A stretch of DNA of 64,000 nt. It comes from an uncultured Alteromonadaceae bacterium. Lineage in GTDB: Bacteria; Pseudomonadota; Gammaproteobacteria; Enterobacterales; Alteromonadaceae. The stretch covers positions 264,251 through 328,250 of the forward strand of contig CANMXU010000001.1 of NCBI GenBank assembly GCA_947501935.1, given 5' to 3'. The position numbers and the translations under genes are program-made. Under the pieces are notes generated by a model. It was not told the DNA's origin, did no database searches, and saw only the letters and a list, made by a program, of their open reading frames with translations. Of the stretch, positions 18,359 to 28,000 are shown piece by piece. Each line of letters starts with the position of its first letter. Positions within the stretch are counted from its first letter, which is position 1.

Positions 18359-19708
18359 TTAATCGTTAATCGTTAAACTATATTTTTCAATTAATGAGTA
18401 TAACGTTGGCCTCGTAACCCCCAATAGCTCTGCGGTTTTTGACATGTTACCGTCAGATAAAGCATAGGCCTTTTGAATAGCTAATGATTCGGCTTCTTCT
18501 CGTACCGCACGCAAATTAAGTGATAACTCATAATTACTATCTGTATGGTCGAAGAAACCGAGATCTATCGAAGTTACTTGTGCGCCAGTACTCATGATCA
18601 CCGAACTTTTAACTTTATTCTGTAATTCACGAATATTACCAGGCCATTGATGCGCTTTTATCGCACTAATAGCATCATCTGAAAAACCTTTTACATTACT
18701 TTTATATTCAAGCGCATATTGCTGTAAAAAGTATTGTGCAAGAATAAGAACATCTTCATCTCTGTCGCGAAGTGGTGGAATATTTAAGGTGATCTCACTA
18801 ACCCGATAAAATAAATCTTCACGGAAAGTTTTTTCTTTAACCATTTCTTCAAGGTTTTGGTTGGTCGCACAAACTACACGTACATCTACATGAATTTCTT
18901 GGCGGCCACCTAAGCGTTCAATACATTTTTCTTGCAAAAAGCGTAATAATTTTGCTTGCAAGTTAAACGGCATATCGCCTATTTCATCAAGAAATAGGGT
19001 ACCGCCTTCAGCACACTCAATTTTGCCTTTAGTGGTTTTATGAGCGCCAGTAAAAGCGCCTTTTTCAAAACCAAATAATTCACTCTCTAATAAAGTTTCT
19101 GGAATGGAAGCACAGTTAATGGCAATAAACGGTTTTTTCTTACGATCACTGGCTAAATGCACGGCATTAGCAGTAACCTCTTTACCTGTACCACTTTCAC
19201 CTAAAAGTAACGCTGTAATAGCCGTTGGTGCAATACGTTTAACCATAGTACGTAAACGGTCTATCGACTGACTGTTGCCAATAATGCCAATATCACTACC
19301 GGCAACAGCGCGCATATTGCGATTTTCTTCTTCGATGGTCGCTAAAGTAAAAGCTCGAGAAATAATCACATTAATCACATCTGAGTCTATCGGCTTTTGA
19401 TAAAAGTCGTATGCTCCAGCAGCTATCGCTTTTAACGCATTAGTTCGATCTTCATTACCAGTAATAACAATAATTTTGGTATGTGGCGCAATGGTAAGAA
19501 TTTCCTGTAAAGCTAACAAACCTTCAGTGGCATTAGCTTCATCAGGTGGTAATCCTAAATCTAAAGTAATCACTTTAGGTTCATGACGCCTTACTGCAGC
19601 AATAGCACTTTCTCGGTCAGCTGCAAGTACTACATCATAATCAGACAAGCTCCATTTCAGCTGCTTTTGAATGCCTTTGTCATCATCTATTATTAGTAAC
19701 TTTTCCAT
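18359..19708 (-). CDS. prsR: PrsR: PEP-CTERM-box response regulator, sigma-54 activator
   Basis: A 449-residue NtrC/AtoC-type response regulator. The receiver domain (1-120) keeps the phospho-acceptor Asp50 in ITLDLGLP and the Lys in YQKPID. The AAA+ domain has Walker A GESGTGKE (170-177), the sigma-54 contact loop GAFTGA (217-222) and Walker B GGTLFLDEIGD (235-245). A Fis-type helix-turn-helix closes it, with MSKTAELLGVTRPTLYSLI. This is the TIGR02915 regulator that acts with RpoN on PEP-CTERM genes in exosortase bacteria. It lies 13 bp after prsK in one operon. A possible target is the candidate sigma-54 promoter at 21976-21992. Confidence 0.95.
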   Translation of the reverse strand: MEKLLIIDDDKGIQKQLKWSLSDYDVVLAADRESAIAAVRRHEPKVITLDLGLPPDEANATEGLLALQEILTIAPHTKIIVITGNEDRTNALKAIAAGAYDFYQKPIDSDVINVIISRAFTLATIEEENRNMRAVAGSDIGIIGNSQSIDRLRTMVKRIAPTAITALLLGESGTGKEVTANAVHLASDRKKKPFIAINCASIPETLLESELFGFEKGAFTGAHKTTKGKIECAEGGTLFLDEIGDMPFNLQAKLLRFLQEKCIERLGGRQEIHVDVRVVCATNQNLEEMVKEKTFREDLFYRVSEITLNIPPLRDRDEDVLILAQYFLQQYALEYKSNVKGFSDDAISAIKAHQWPGNIRELQNKVKSSVIMSTGAQVTSIDLGFFDHTDSNYELSLNLRAVREEAESLAIQKAYALSDGNMSKTAELLGVTRPTLYSLIEKYSLTIND

Positions 19709-19721
19709 TTAAACTTTAATC

Positions 19722-21758
19722 CTAATTTAACGCTAAGCTGGTTGGAATACTTATCAACATTTTGGTGCCCTCACCTTCAATGCTTTTTACGGATATTTCA
19801 CCATGTAAACTTTCAAAAAATTGTTTTGCTTCAAAAACCCCTATGCCCATGCCAGCATTTCCTTTAGTGGTATCAAAAGGCTTAAATAAGCGGTTTTTAA
19901 TAAATGCTGCCGACATTCCGGAGCCATTATCTTCGATCTCTATTTGAACATATTTCCCGGCGACTGATAAGTGAACTTTTACCCAACCATCAGCTTTTGT
20001 TGCTTCTTGGGCGTTTTGAATCAAATGGTTCATAACAGAAAAAAATGTTTCATCATCAAGCACCAATTCACAAGGGTTAATTAGTTCAAAACTCACTTGT
20101 GGCTGGTTGACATTTCGCTGCTTAATCACCTTCTCAATAATGCTTTCGAGTTGAATGCTTTTGTTAGAAGATTGGGCAACTTGCTTGTTACGTAGCTGCG
20201 TTAATACTTTAGCTAATCGCTCAGTGGCGGACTCTACCGTTTCAAAAACATCATCAACAAAGTCAGGGTTGTCACGATGCTTTTTTGCATTAGTCGTAAT
20301 AAGCTCCAACTGGGCTTGAACATTTTTTAAATCATGCACTAGAAATGCTGACATTCGATTAAACGCATCAAATTGTTTTGATTCAGCAATTTTGTCGTTA
20401 GCTTCATGTAAAGACACGAAATTACCCAACTGCTTAGATACAGCAAAAAGTAAGTCTCTGTCTTCCCAATTTAAGCCTGTTTCTTCTTTTTCTGCCGATA
20501 AAACAAAAAAACCAAAAAATGCCTTGCCAATAAAGATGGGGACAATAATATCTAAATTTTTACTTAACCAGGTATTAGGTTGGATAAATAAACTAGGGTA
20601 AGAATGAGGATCATCTGCATATTCATTAATATCAACTATCCAGCCCTGTTTTTGACAAAACTGACTTAACAATACCAAATCATCATTTATTGACTCATCT
20701 AAATTAAGTCCTTCACTGTAGGCCACTTTAAATTGTTCAGGTGATACTTTTTTAATAATAGCACCGCCCTTAGCATCTAGTTTAGACATCATAATTTGGG
20801 TAGCCATTTGATAATAATTTTCAGCACTAGAAGTCTCAATAGTGCCAATTAACTGCAACCACTCATCACGATATTCATATTTATTAGCAAAGAAGTTTTT
20901 AGCGATAAAGACCTTTAAGCGACGACGTAATGATTCGGTAATGAGCAACACTGCCAGCACAATACCACTAAGCATCAAAAAGCCAATGCTCAGGAAGTCA
21001 CCCCATTCGCCCCCTAAATAGTTAAGTAAATAACCTGCCATCGCCATTATCAATAAGTAGATTCCGGCGATCATCAGCATTGAGCTATAGAAAACCACCT
21101 GCCGAGAAACAAAAATTCGCACCGAGCCTTCTTTAACTCTACGGGTACTAATCAACAATAAGGGCAATACAACAATAGAAATTAAGCCGCGACTATACCA
21201 AAAGTTAAAGTCGATCACTTGCACCATAATGGCTTGAGCATACAAAACAAAGTCAAAAATGGAGACACTTGCCATGGCAATCACCAGAGGCCAAATTGCC
21301 CAGCGAATTTGCGCATTAGCACTTCGATATAATTGTTCTAGTAACACTAAACTCCATAAATTCAACATCACAAACAGCAAAAATAAGTACTCGTAGGAAA
21401 AGTTTAGCAAGTAACTTACTAGCCAAGAACCAGTAACTAAAGCTGTCCACGTAAACAAATATTTTCGAATATATTGGTTTTTAAGTAAGGAACGAATTGA
21501 TTGATATTCAGTATTAAAGCTCAGGATTAATACTGCCCAAGCAGCTATTTTCAAAGCATCGGCCGCCATAGCCCATTGCAAGCTAAAGCCAAGCTTCATT
21601 TGTGCAGCCGCAACAATATTAGAGAAAACCGTCACCAGCGCACATAATAATAACCACCTAGCTACATGGCTTTTATTTCGAGCGCCAAACAACATCATGG
21701 CAAATATAGAGTAGACAATTCCTGCCCCTAAATAGCCAAACGTTCCTGCCAACCACAT
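19722..21758 (-). CDS. prsK: PrsK: XrtA/PEP-CTERM-system sensor histidine kinase
   Basis: A 678-residue membrane-bound histidine kinase. About nine hydrophobic segments fill residues 1-275, with a GAF-like segment (about 300-455) after them. The dimerisation helix carries the phospho-accepting His in AFLVHDLKNVQAQL (residues about 475), and the HATPase domain has NHLIQNAQEATKADG, EDNGSGMS and GMGIGVFEAKQF. The architecture is that of PrsK (TIGR02916). It presumably senses a membrane or envelope signal and phosphorylates PrsR, encoded 13 bp downstream. The gene is divergent from the region-2 cassette at 22080. Confidence 0.95.
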   Translation of the reverse strand: MWLAGTFGYLGAGIVYSIFAMMLFGARNKSHVARWLLLCALVTVFSNIVAAAQMKLGFSLQWAMAADALKIAAWAVLILSFNTEYQSIRSLLKNQYIRKYLFTWTALVTGSWLVSYLLNFSYEYLFLLFVMLNLWSLVLLEQLYRSANAQIRWAIWPLVIAMASVSIFDFVLYAQAIMVQVIDFNFWYSRGLISIVVLPLLLISTRRVKEGSVRIFVSRQVVFYSSMLMIAGIYLLIMAMAGYLLNYLGGEWGDFLSIGFLMLSGIVLAVLLITESLRRRLKVFIAKNFFANKYEYRDEWLQLIGTIETSSAENYYQMATQIMMSKLDAKGGAIIKKVSPEQFKVAYSEGLNLDESINDDLVLLSQFCQKQGWIVDINEYADDPHSYPSLFIQPNTWLSKNLDIIVPIFIGKAFFGFFVLSAEKEETGLNWEDRDLLFAVSKQLGNFVSLHEANDKIAESKQFDAFNRMSAFLVHDLKNVQAQLELITTNAKKHRDNPDFVDDVFETVESATERLAKVLTQLRNKQVAQSSNKSIQLESIIEKVIKQRNVNQPQVSFELINPCELVLDDETFFSVMNHLIQNAQEATKADGWVKVHLSVAGKYVQIEIEDNGSGMSAAFIKNRLFKPFDTTKGNAGMGIGVFEAKQFFESLHGEISVKSIEGEGTKMLISIPTSLALN

Positions 21759-21894
21759 ATCACTTCCTTCTTGTTATTATTATAAAACTAAAAGCTCACT
21801 AAAATATTTAAACATTAAGCTAACTCTTTTACACAATAAAATAAAATTATAAATAATCGCATTGTATAGTAGAATATGTACAGACTGTAACTTG

Positions 21895-21913
21895 GTGTAG
21901 GTATAATTTACAC
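21895..21913 (+). promoter_or_regulatory. Inverted repeat GTGTA-N9-TACAC, possible activator site
   Basis: A 5-bp perfect arm pair, 9 bases apart, lies about 63 bp upstream of the candidate sigma-54 -24 element. This is the usual enhancer distance for an NtrC-type activator such as PrsR. Short arms make chance occurrence possible in this A+T-rich DNA. Confidence 0.35.
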
Positions 21914-21975
21914 TTTAGATTATTAATCATTTCAATATATATATATGCCTTTGTTTTTTATAGTAATATACTACT

Positions 21976-21992
21976 CGGCATGATAAGTGCTT
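21976..21992 (+). promoter_or_regulatory. Candidate sigma-54 (RpoN) -24/-12 promoter
   Basis: The sequence CGGCATGATAAGTGCTT has GG (21977-21978) and GC (21989-21990) separated by exactly 10 bases, as required for sigma-54. It has three mismatches to TGGCACG-N4-TTGCA. It precedes the GYWK-protein start by about 90 bp and lies next to the prsK/prsR operon, which encodes a sigma-54 activator. Confidence 0.45.
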
Positions 21993-22079
21993 ACCTGTAC
22001 TATTATTATTAAGTTTTCACATATGTGTTAAGTATATTGACAGTAACGCTATGTTGCCACGCTTTTAGAGGTTATGGAA

Positions 22080-22715
22080 ATGTCAGATAAAGAAAATAAA
22101 TCATTAGAAACGGATACTCATTCTTCTCAGGTAAACACCAGAAGAAACTTCCTTATAAAAAGTGCAGTTGCAGCTCCTATTATTACTAGTTTAGCGTCAA
22201 AGCCAGCATGGGCAGTAGAGCAATGTACTGTTTCTGGCATGATGTCAGGGAATTTATCACTCCATGATGAGAACTGTGGCTTTGAAGGATTAAGCCCAGG
22301 TTATTGGAAAACTCATGACTGGCCATTTTCTAGCCCTTCAAAAAATAATTATTTCCAAGATCTATTTACTCTTGGTGCAGTGAAAAATACCAATGATGAC
22401 TATGGAAAAACCCTATTACAAGTATTAAATGGTAATGGTGGAGGTACAAATTGGAAAAGTCTTCTAGGGCTAAACTTTCATATTGTTGCCGCAGCTTGTA
22501 ATTTTGCCTATGCCGAGCATTTAAATAACGCATATCCTAATGGTATTACTGCAAGTTTTTCTACAGCAACTTACAACTCTTGGGCTGAAGTCAAAGCAGC
22601 CTATGAAGCAGCCATCTATCAATTTAATAATGAAACTTCAAATGGTAAGCCAGTTGCAACTCTTGCAATAGCTCTTGAAGCAGACCTTAGCGGTAGTTAT
22701 CATCAGTTTGACTAA
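22080..22715 (+). CDS. Tat-exported protein with a GYWK motif, function unknown
   Basis: About 211 residues. I place the start at ATG 22080, which has AGAGG eight bases upstream; ATG 22074 is too close to it. The N-terminus carries a twin-arginine signal, NTRRNFLIKSA followed by a hydrophobic stretch and a cleavage site near KPAWA. The mature part has two Cys (near residues 50 and 66), then GLSPGYWKTHDWPF, a G/N-rich loop and a HIVAAACNFAYAEHLNNAYPN helix. Secreted proteins with a GYWKxH motif are widespread, and I know of no assigned function. It has no PEP-CTERM tail. It is the first gene of a tight set with a PqqD-like protein, an HprK-related kinase and a nucleotidyltransferase, so it may be their substrate or effector. 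That is inference. Confidence 0.7.
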   Translation: MSDKENKSLETDTHSSQVNTRRNFLIKSAVAAPIITSLASKPAWAVEQCTVSGMMSGNLSLHDENCGFEGLSPGYWKTHDWPFSSPSKNNYFQDLFTLGAVKNTNDDYGKTLLQVLNGNGGGTNWKSLLGLNFHIVAAACNFAYAEHLNNAYPNGITASFSTATYNSWAEVKAAYEAAIYQFNNETSNGKPVATLAIALEADLSGSYHQFD

Positions 22716-22737
22716 GCATCAAGAAGGCAGTTCTGAA

Positions 22738-23040
22738 TTGAGCAGTATTCCTTTCCAAGATATTCACTTAAAAAGACCGATTTCATATCGGTCTTTTGCT
22801 GATGACTCATTAATAATGTTTGATGAGTTCACCTCGCACACTTATCAACTTGCAGCTTACGCAGAGCCACTCCTCAAATTATTAGTTAAAAAGCATGACG
22901 CTACACAGCAATGTAATATTAATGAAATTGCCAACCTAGCGGAAAGTAAAAATATAGATGTAGAAAGTTACTACAGCGTTATCAAAAGTTTGATAGAGTT
23001 AAATATACTTGCTGAAGAAGAGCATAATAAAAAACAATAA
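22738..23040 (+). CDS. PqqD-like protein of the HPr-rel-A cassette
   Basis: About 100 residues, resembling the PqqD family peptide chaperone of the HPr-rel-A system. It has an N-terminal beta strand, a segment reading SLIMFDEFTSHTYQLAAYAEPLLKLL in which the usual PqqD helix-turn is visible, and a helical C-terminus. The start is uncertain: TTG 22738 has AAGG ten bases upstream, while a longer frame opens at TTG 22675 inside the previous gene. PqqD-like proteins bind a leader peptide and present it to a modifying enzyme. The stop overlaps the kinase start (TAATG at 23038), so the two are coupled. The family call rests on gene order plus weak sequence cues. Confidence 0.7.
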   Translation: MSSIPFQDIHLKRPISYRSFADDSLIMFDEFTSHTYQLAAYAEPLLKLLVKKHDATQQCNINEIANLAESKNIDVESYYSVIKSLIELNILAEEEHNKKQ

Positions 23041-23936
23041 TGGATGATGATACTATTAGTGCTTCAAATAAGCCTATTCTACTGAAAATTGGTGAATTTA
23101 CTTTCCGAATATCAAGCTCTTTAAAGTTTGTTATCGAAGATATTCACAAGCTTTATGGTGACTTCATTGAGCAAACTCCCATAGACACCAATGAAAATTT
23201 AATTGATTTTGAAATAAAAGTAGATCGACCTAATACTATCCGTCGTTGGTTTAAGCCGCAAGTATGTTTAACCCTAAATGAAAAAATGCCCTTTAAACCT
23301 TTACCTGTTGACCATGCATTTGCCATGCTCGAGTGGGGCATGAATTGGTGTATTGCTAATCACGCTCATCATTACTTAATGTTCCATTCCGCAGCATTAG
23401 AGAAAAATGGTAAAGCCGTAATTCTACCTGCCCCTCCAGGTTCAGGGAAAAGTACACTTTGTGCAGCATTAGCTCATAACGGTTGGCGGCTACTTTCTGA
23501 CGAAATAGCTATGATATCTTTAGAAGATGGCCTTATATATCCTGTAGCTCGCCCCATTAGTTTGAAAAACCAGTCTATCGACATCATTAAAAGTTTTATT
23601 CCAAATGCGGTAATGAGCAAACCAGCTTTTGATACCCATAAAGGTACAGTTTCACTGCTTAAAGCACCGGTTGATAGTGTAAAAAGAGTATATGAGCCCG
23701 CCGCACCCGCTTTTGTGATATTCCCCAAATATAAAGCCAAATCACAAGCAACATTGACCAAAAAATCCACTGGTAGCGCCTTCATTGAATTAGCTGACAA
23801 TAGTTTTAATTATCACGTTTTGGGTAAAGAAGGCTATGAGGCAACTGCAAATATCATGGAACAGGTTGACTGTTATTCATTCGAATATAGTGATTTTGAC
23901 CAAGCGATATCACTTTTTAATGAGCTAGCAAAATGA
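23040..23936 (+). CDS. HprK-related kinase A
   Basis: A 298-residue P-loop kinase of the HPr-kinase-like fold. A beta-rich N-domain (1-110) is followed by HHYLMFHSAALEKNGKAVILP, then Walker A PAPPGSGKST (130-139) and LLSDEIAMIS (151-160), the positions where HprK carries its capture loop and catalytic acids. This matches HprK-related kinase A (TIGR04352), which occurs beside a PqqD-like protein and a nucleotidyltransferase. Genuine HprK phosphorylates Ser46 of HPr; the target of this family is not established. There is no PTS gene in the window. The ATG overlaps the preceding stop, and its 3' end overlaps the next gene by 4 bp (ATGA). Confidence 0.85.
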   Translation: MDDDTISASNKPILLKIGEFTFRISSSLKFVIEDIHKLYGDFIEQTPIDTNENLIDFEIKVDRPNTIRRWFKPQVCLTLNEKMPFKPLPVDHAFAMLEWGMNWCIANHAHHYLMFHSAALEKNGKAVILPAPPGSGKSTLCAALAHNGWRLLSDEIAMISLEDGLIYPVARPISLKNQSIDIIKSFIPNAVMSKPAFDTHKGTVSLLKAPVDSVKRVYEPAAPAFVIFPKYKAKSQATLTKKSTGSAFIELADNSFNYHVLGKEGYEATANIMEQVDCYSFEYSDFDQAISLFNELAK

Positions 23937-25045
23937 CCTCAAATATTCTAATTACTGTATTAACTAACATTGATGCGAGTAAATCACTTAACGATCAACA
24001 ATGGGGCTTACTAACTAACCAAGCCCGCTCGGCAAAATTGCTTGGCCGACTTTATTATTTACTAAGGCAAAGTGAAAATATCTCTTTTATTCCTCAATCA
24101 ATAGCATGGCATTACCTCGCGGCTTTCAAAGTTGCCGAGCGTCAAAGAAGAGATGCAATAAGAGAAGCTTTTGAAATATCTCAAGCTCTTATCCAAAAGG
24201 GAATTACACCAACTTTTATTAAAGGTAGCGCTTATGCCATCAATGGCCTTCCTATTACTTATGGAAGATTGATGTCAGATATTGACGTATTGGTTTCAAA
24301 AAATGAAATATCTACCGCTGAATCGGCACTTTTTGCCTGTGGTTGGTTAAAGACGAAAATGGATAACTATGATGAAAAGTATTATCGACAGTGGATGCAT
24401 GAAATACCGCCTTTACGACAACTTGCTCGACAAACCGTCCTTGACCTTCACCATAATATTTTACCCCTAACGAACAAGCATTCTTTTGATGCAAATATGT
24501 TATCGAAAGAATTAGTACAACATACGGCGATTAAGGAAAGCTATACCCTTAGTGAAATTGATATGGTGATCCATAGTACGGTTCACTTATTCACTGAAAG
24601 TGAATTTAACAACGGTCTACGGGACCTATCAGATCTTGATATGCTGATTCGACATTTTAGCCATGAAAATGATAACTTCATCAATGAACTGGTCGCTAGA
24701 GCAAATCAGCTTGGTTTAGCTAAGTATATTTGGCTATCTTTGCGCTATACCCAATTAGTCTTTAAAACGCCAATAGCTGATGCAAGTATCAGACAGTTAA
24801 ACTATAACAGTAAAATAACCATTCATACTTCCTCGCTTGATTTTTGTTTTCTTAACATTTTTAAGCCTGACCATAAAAGTTGTACCGATTGGAAAACGAA
24901 CTTAGCACAATTAATATTATACTGGCGTGGGCATTTCATTAGAATGCCATTAAAGCTACTAATTCCGCATCTATTAAAGAAGTCCTGGATGCAAATAAAA
25001 GATCGCTTTGAGAAAGACAAAGAACCATTAGATCACATGAACTAA
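23933..25045 (+). CDS. Nucleotidyltransferase-family protein (NTP_transf_5 type)
   Basis: A 370-residue protein of the nucleotidyltransferase fold, PF14907 type. The N-terminal helix bundle is followed by FIKGSAYAINGLPITYGRLMSDIDVLVSKNEI, in which the G(S/T)-x(n)-DxD signature (residues about 103-120) is visible. A DLHHNILPL motif follows near 172, and SDLDMLIRHF near 240. Members occur in RiPP-like, lasso-peptide and HPr-rel-A clusters. The ATGA overlap with the kinase gene shows co-translation. The 3' end lies 14 bp from the convergent RND permease gene, with no terminator between. The substrate is unknown: adenylation or nucleotidylation of the partner protein, a peptide or a cofactor is possible. 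Confidence 0.8.
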   Translation: MTSNILITVLTNIDASKSLNDQQWGLLTNQARSAKLLGRLYYLLRQSENISFIPQSIAWHYLAAFKVAERQRRDAIREAFEISQALIQKGITPTFIKGSAYAINGLPITYGRLMSDIDVLVSKNEISTAESALFACGWLKTKMDNYDEKYYRQWMHEIPPLRQLARQTVLDLHHNILPLTNKHSFDANMLSKELVQHTAIKESYTLSEIDMVIHSTVHLFTESEFNNGLRDLSDLDMLIRHFSHENDNFINELVARANQLGLAKYIWLSLRYTQLVFKTPIADASIRQLNYNSKITIHTSSLDFCFLNIFKPDHKSCTDWKTNLAQLILYWRGHFIRMPLKLLIPHLLKKSWMQIKDRFEKDKEPLDHMN

Positions 25046-25059
25046 TGGCTATTAAAGTA

Positions 25060-28000
25060 TTACTTTTCTCTGGTAAAGATCTCCGTTAATACCGGCACCA
25101 ATAAAAAGCTAGACAGCGCAGATATACATAGTCCTGAAATAATTACCGTACCTAAAGGTTGCCATAAATTGCCACCGAGCATAGTTAACGGTAATAGGCC
25201 GCCAATAGTAGTTAAGGTAGTTAATAAAATAGGTGTGAACCGCGTAGCACTTGCCGCTAATATAGCTTCTTTCCTTGTGAAGCCACCCGCCAAATTTCTA
25301 TTGGTGGTATCAATTAAAATAATGGCGTTATTAACTACAATGCCAAATAAGCTAATCAAGCCAACAAAAGCCATCATAGAAAATGATAAGCCCATTAAGT
25401 ACAAGCCAATAACTGAGCCCGCAATCGCAAAAGGAATGGAGCTAAAAATCACTAGCGGTTGTAAGAAAGACTTAAACTGCAGTACCAATACACCAAAAAT
25501 ACCAATTGCGGTGATCAGCATAATTTGAGCTAAACCGGCAAAGGATTCTTGTCGAGACTCTTCTTCACCACCCAGTAAATAATACATACCTACAGGCATT
25601 TTGTAATGATCTAAATAATCAACTAAAACCTGCGTTAACTCGTTAACAGAAAAATTTATTGCCGCATCAGCTGACACTTTAGCCATGCGTAATTTTTGAT
25701 AATGGAAGAACTCACTTCGGCCTTTCTTCAATTCAATATCAACCACTTGGTTTAACGGGATTTGCTCGCCTGTTTGGCTGCTAATATTTATATCGGCTAA
25801 ATCTTCAATATCCGCAGAACCATGACGTACTAATATTGGATAATTTTCACCGTTATCGTCATTAAAGCGACCTATATAACTGCCAGTTAATACCGTTTTT
25901 AAAGTATTATCTAAATCATTAATATCAATATTATGTAAGCCAGCTTTATCATAATTAATAGACAAAGCCAGCTCGGTATTAGCAACACCTATTGGGTTTT
26001 CAATATTTACTATGCCCTTCATGCTCACCATTTTAGCGTTAAGATCGTTAGCCACAGTTTCTAAATCAGCTAATGACTCACTCATTAACCGTATTGTTAT
26101 TGGCTTGTCCGTGACGGGGCCTTGAGTGAATTCTTTAACGGTTATTTTTGCTTGATGCCATTGCTCAAATGTACTGCGTAATTGGCCGACCAGTTCACTA
26201 ACTTGGTCAGCTTGATAGGCTTTTAGCACGATAAGGATTTGACCAAACTTTTCTACGCCACGCTTAGGAATTTCATTGTAATAAATACGTGGATTAGAGT
26301 TACCAACATTCAGTGCTACTTTATCGACTAACTCATAAGGTTCGATAATTTTCGCAACCTGCTGCATGATTTCATTGGTATAAGCTAAAGAGGAGTTTGG
26401 CGGTGTTTCAACATCTACCAATAACATCGCTTTTTCAGCCTTTGGAAATAAACTCAAACCAACTTTGCCAAACAGGCTCCCCATACCAACAAGTGCTATT
26501 AGCGCAATAACGATAGTCAACCATTTTAACGTCATTAATTTTTCCAAAAAATGTGCGTAAAAGCGCTCGGCAAAACAATTAACGTAATGCTGTAAAGTTT
26601 TTATTTTACTGGGTTTTAAAGTAAAGAACTTACTGGCAACTAACGGCGTTAAGGTTAACGCGATAATAAGTGAGGCAAGTAATACTAAAACTACAGTTAC
26701 CGGCATAGAGCGAACAAAATCTCCGGTATCACTAGCGATAAATAACATAGGTAAAAATGCCAACATGGTTGTTATGGTGCCACTAGTGATGGCCCAACCA
26801 ACTCGGCTCGTTCCCACCACCGCTGCTTCATGCAGGTTCGAGCAATGTTTCTTTTCACGATGAATGCTTTCAGTAACGACTATGGCATTATCAACTAATA
26901 AACCGAGTGCGATAATCAAGCCAACAATCGACATTTGCTGCAAACCAAAGCCACTCATGTCTAGCCAACCAATGGCAATTAAAAACGAGAGAGGAATGGC
27001 AACAATAACCACTAATGACTCCCTTAAGCCAAGGAACAATAACGACATTAGTCCAACTAATAATAAACCTTGCCACAAGTTATTAAAAAAACCGCTAACA
27101 CGAGACTCTACACTATCAGCCTGTTGAAACAGTACATCCATTTTCATGCTGCTAGGTAAGGTAGTTTTGAATTTTTCGACTTCTTGATTTATTTGCTCAG
27201 TCAGCTGAAAAATATTGGTACTAATACGCTGCTCAACCGTAACAAAAATAACAGGCTTACCATTAAAGTAGGCCAAATAATTAGGTTCGTGACTTGAAAA
27301 ACTTATTTTAGCTACATCTTTTAAACGTAAAGCAAATTCTGGGGTTGATAAAACAATAGTTTCGCCAAGTGATTCAATGTTATTGAAATTACCACTGGCT
27401 TTAACATTAAAGCGGCGAATGTTAGCATCAACAAAACCGGGGGTAATATTGATCGCGCGCCCTTGTAATATTTTATTAACTTGGGTGACGGGGATGCCGT
27501 AGTGCTTTAGTAAATCTAAATTCAAATCTACTGCAACTACTTGTTGGGGATAGCCCCAAATGTCAGCTTTTTTAACATTAGCAATAGACTCTAAACGCTT
27601 TTCTAGCTGCTTAGCATATAACTCCATTTGCTTATAATCTGTTGGCTCAGTCCAGAGCGCCATTTGCACAATAGCAACCGCTGTAGGTGTTGCCTTTAAT
27701 ACTAATAATTCTTGCACGCCACTAGGCAAAGACGGTTTTATTTTTGCTACCGCTAGTTGCACATTATTAAATGCCCGTACAGAGTCAGTACCATAATGAA
27801 AAGTAATTTCAATTCTGCCTCCGCCATTTTTAATTTGTGCTTCAACTTTTTTAATATCATCAATATCAGCTAGCTCTTGCTCCAGCGGATCAACCACTAA
27901 GGTTTCAATATCGGTAGGTGAAGCACCAGGGTAAATAACTTCGACTAAAGTGATTGGAATATCAAATTGTGGATCTTCAGAACGCGGCATATTGACATAA

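Larger units (their letters stand above)
21759..22079. other. Divergent intergenic region between prsK and the GYWK-protein gene
   Basis: A 321-bp A+T-rich region without a gene. It contains an inverted repeat at 21895-21913 and a candidate sigma-54 promoter at 21976-21992, both described separately. It also has runs of TATATA near 21937. The prsK promoter must lie in the left half, but I see no clear -35/-10 pair. Confidence 0.5.

Noticed and set aside
23040..23936. Classical HPr kinase/phosphorylase of the phosphotransferase system
   Set aside because: The N-terminal domain and the context differ: there is no ptsH, ptsN or rapZ gene nearby, and the PqqD-like and nucleotidyltransferase neighbours fit HprK-related kinase A.
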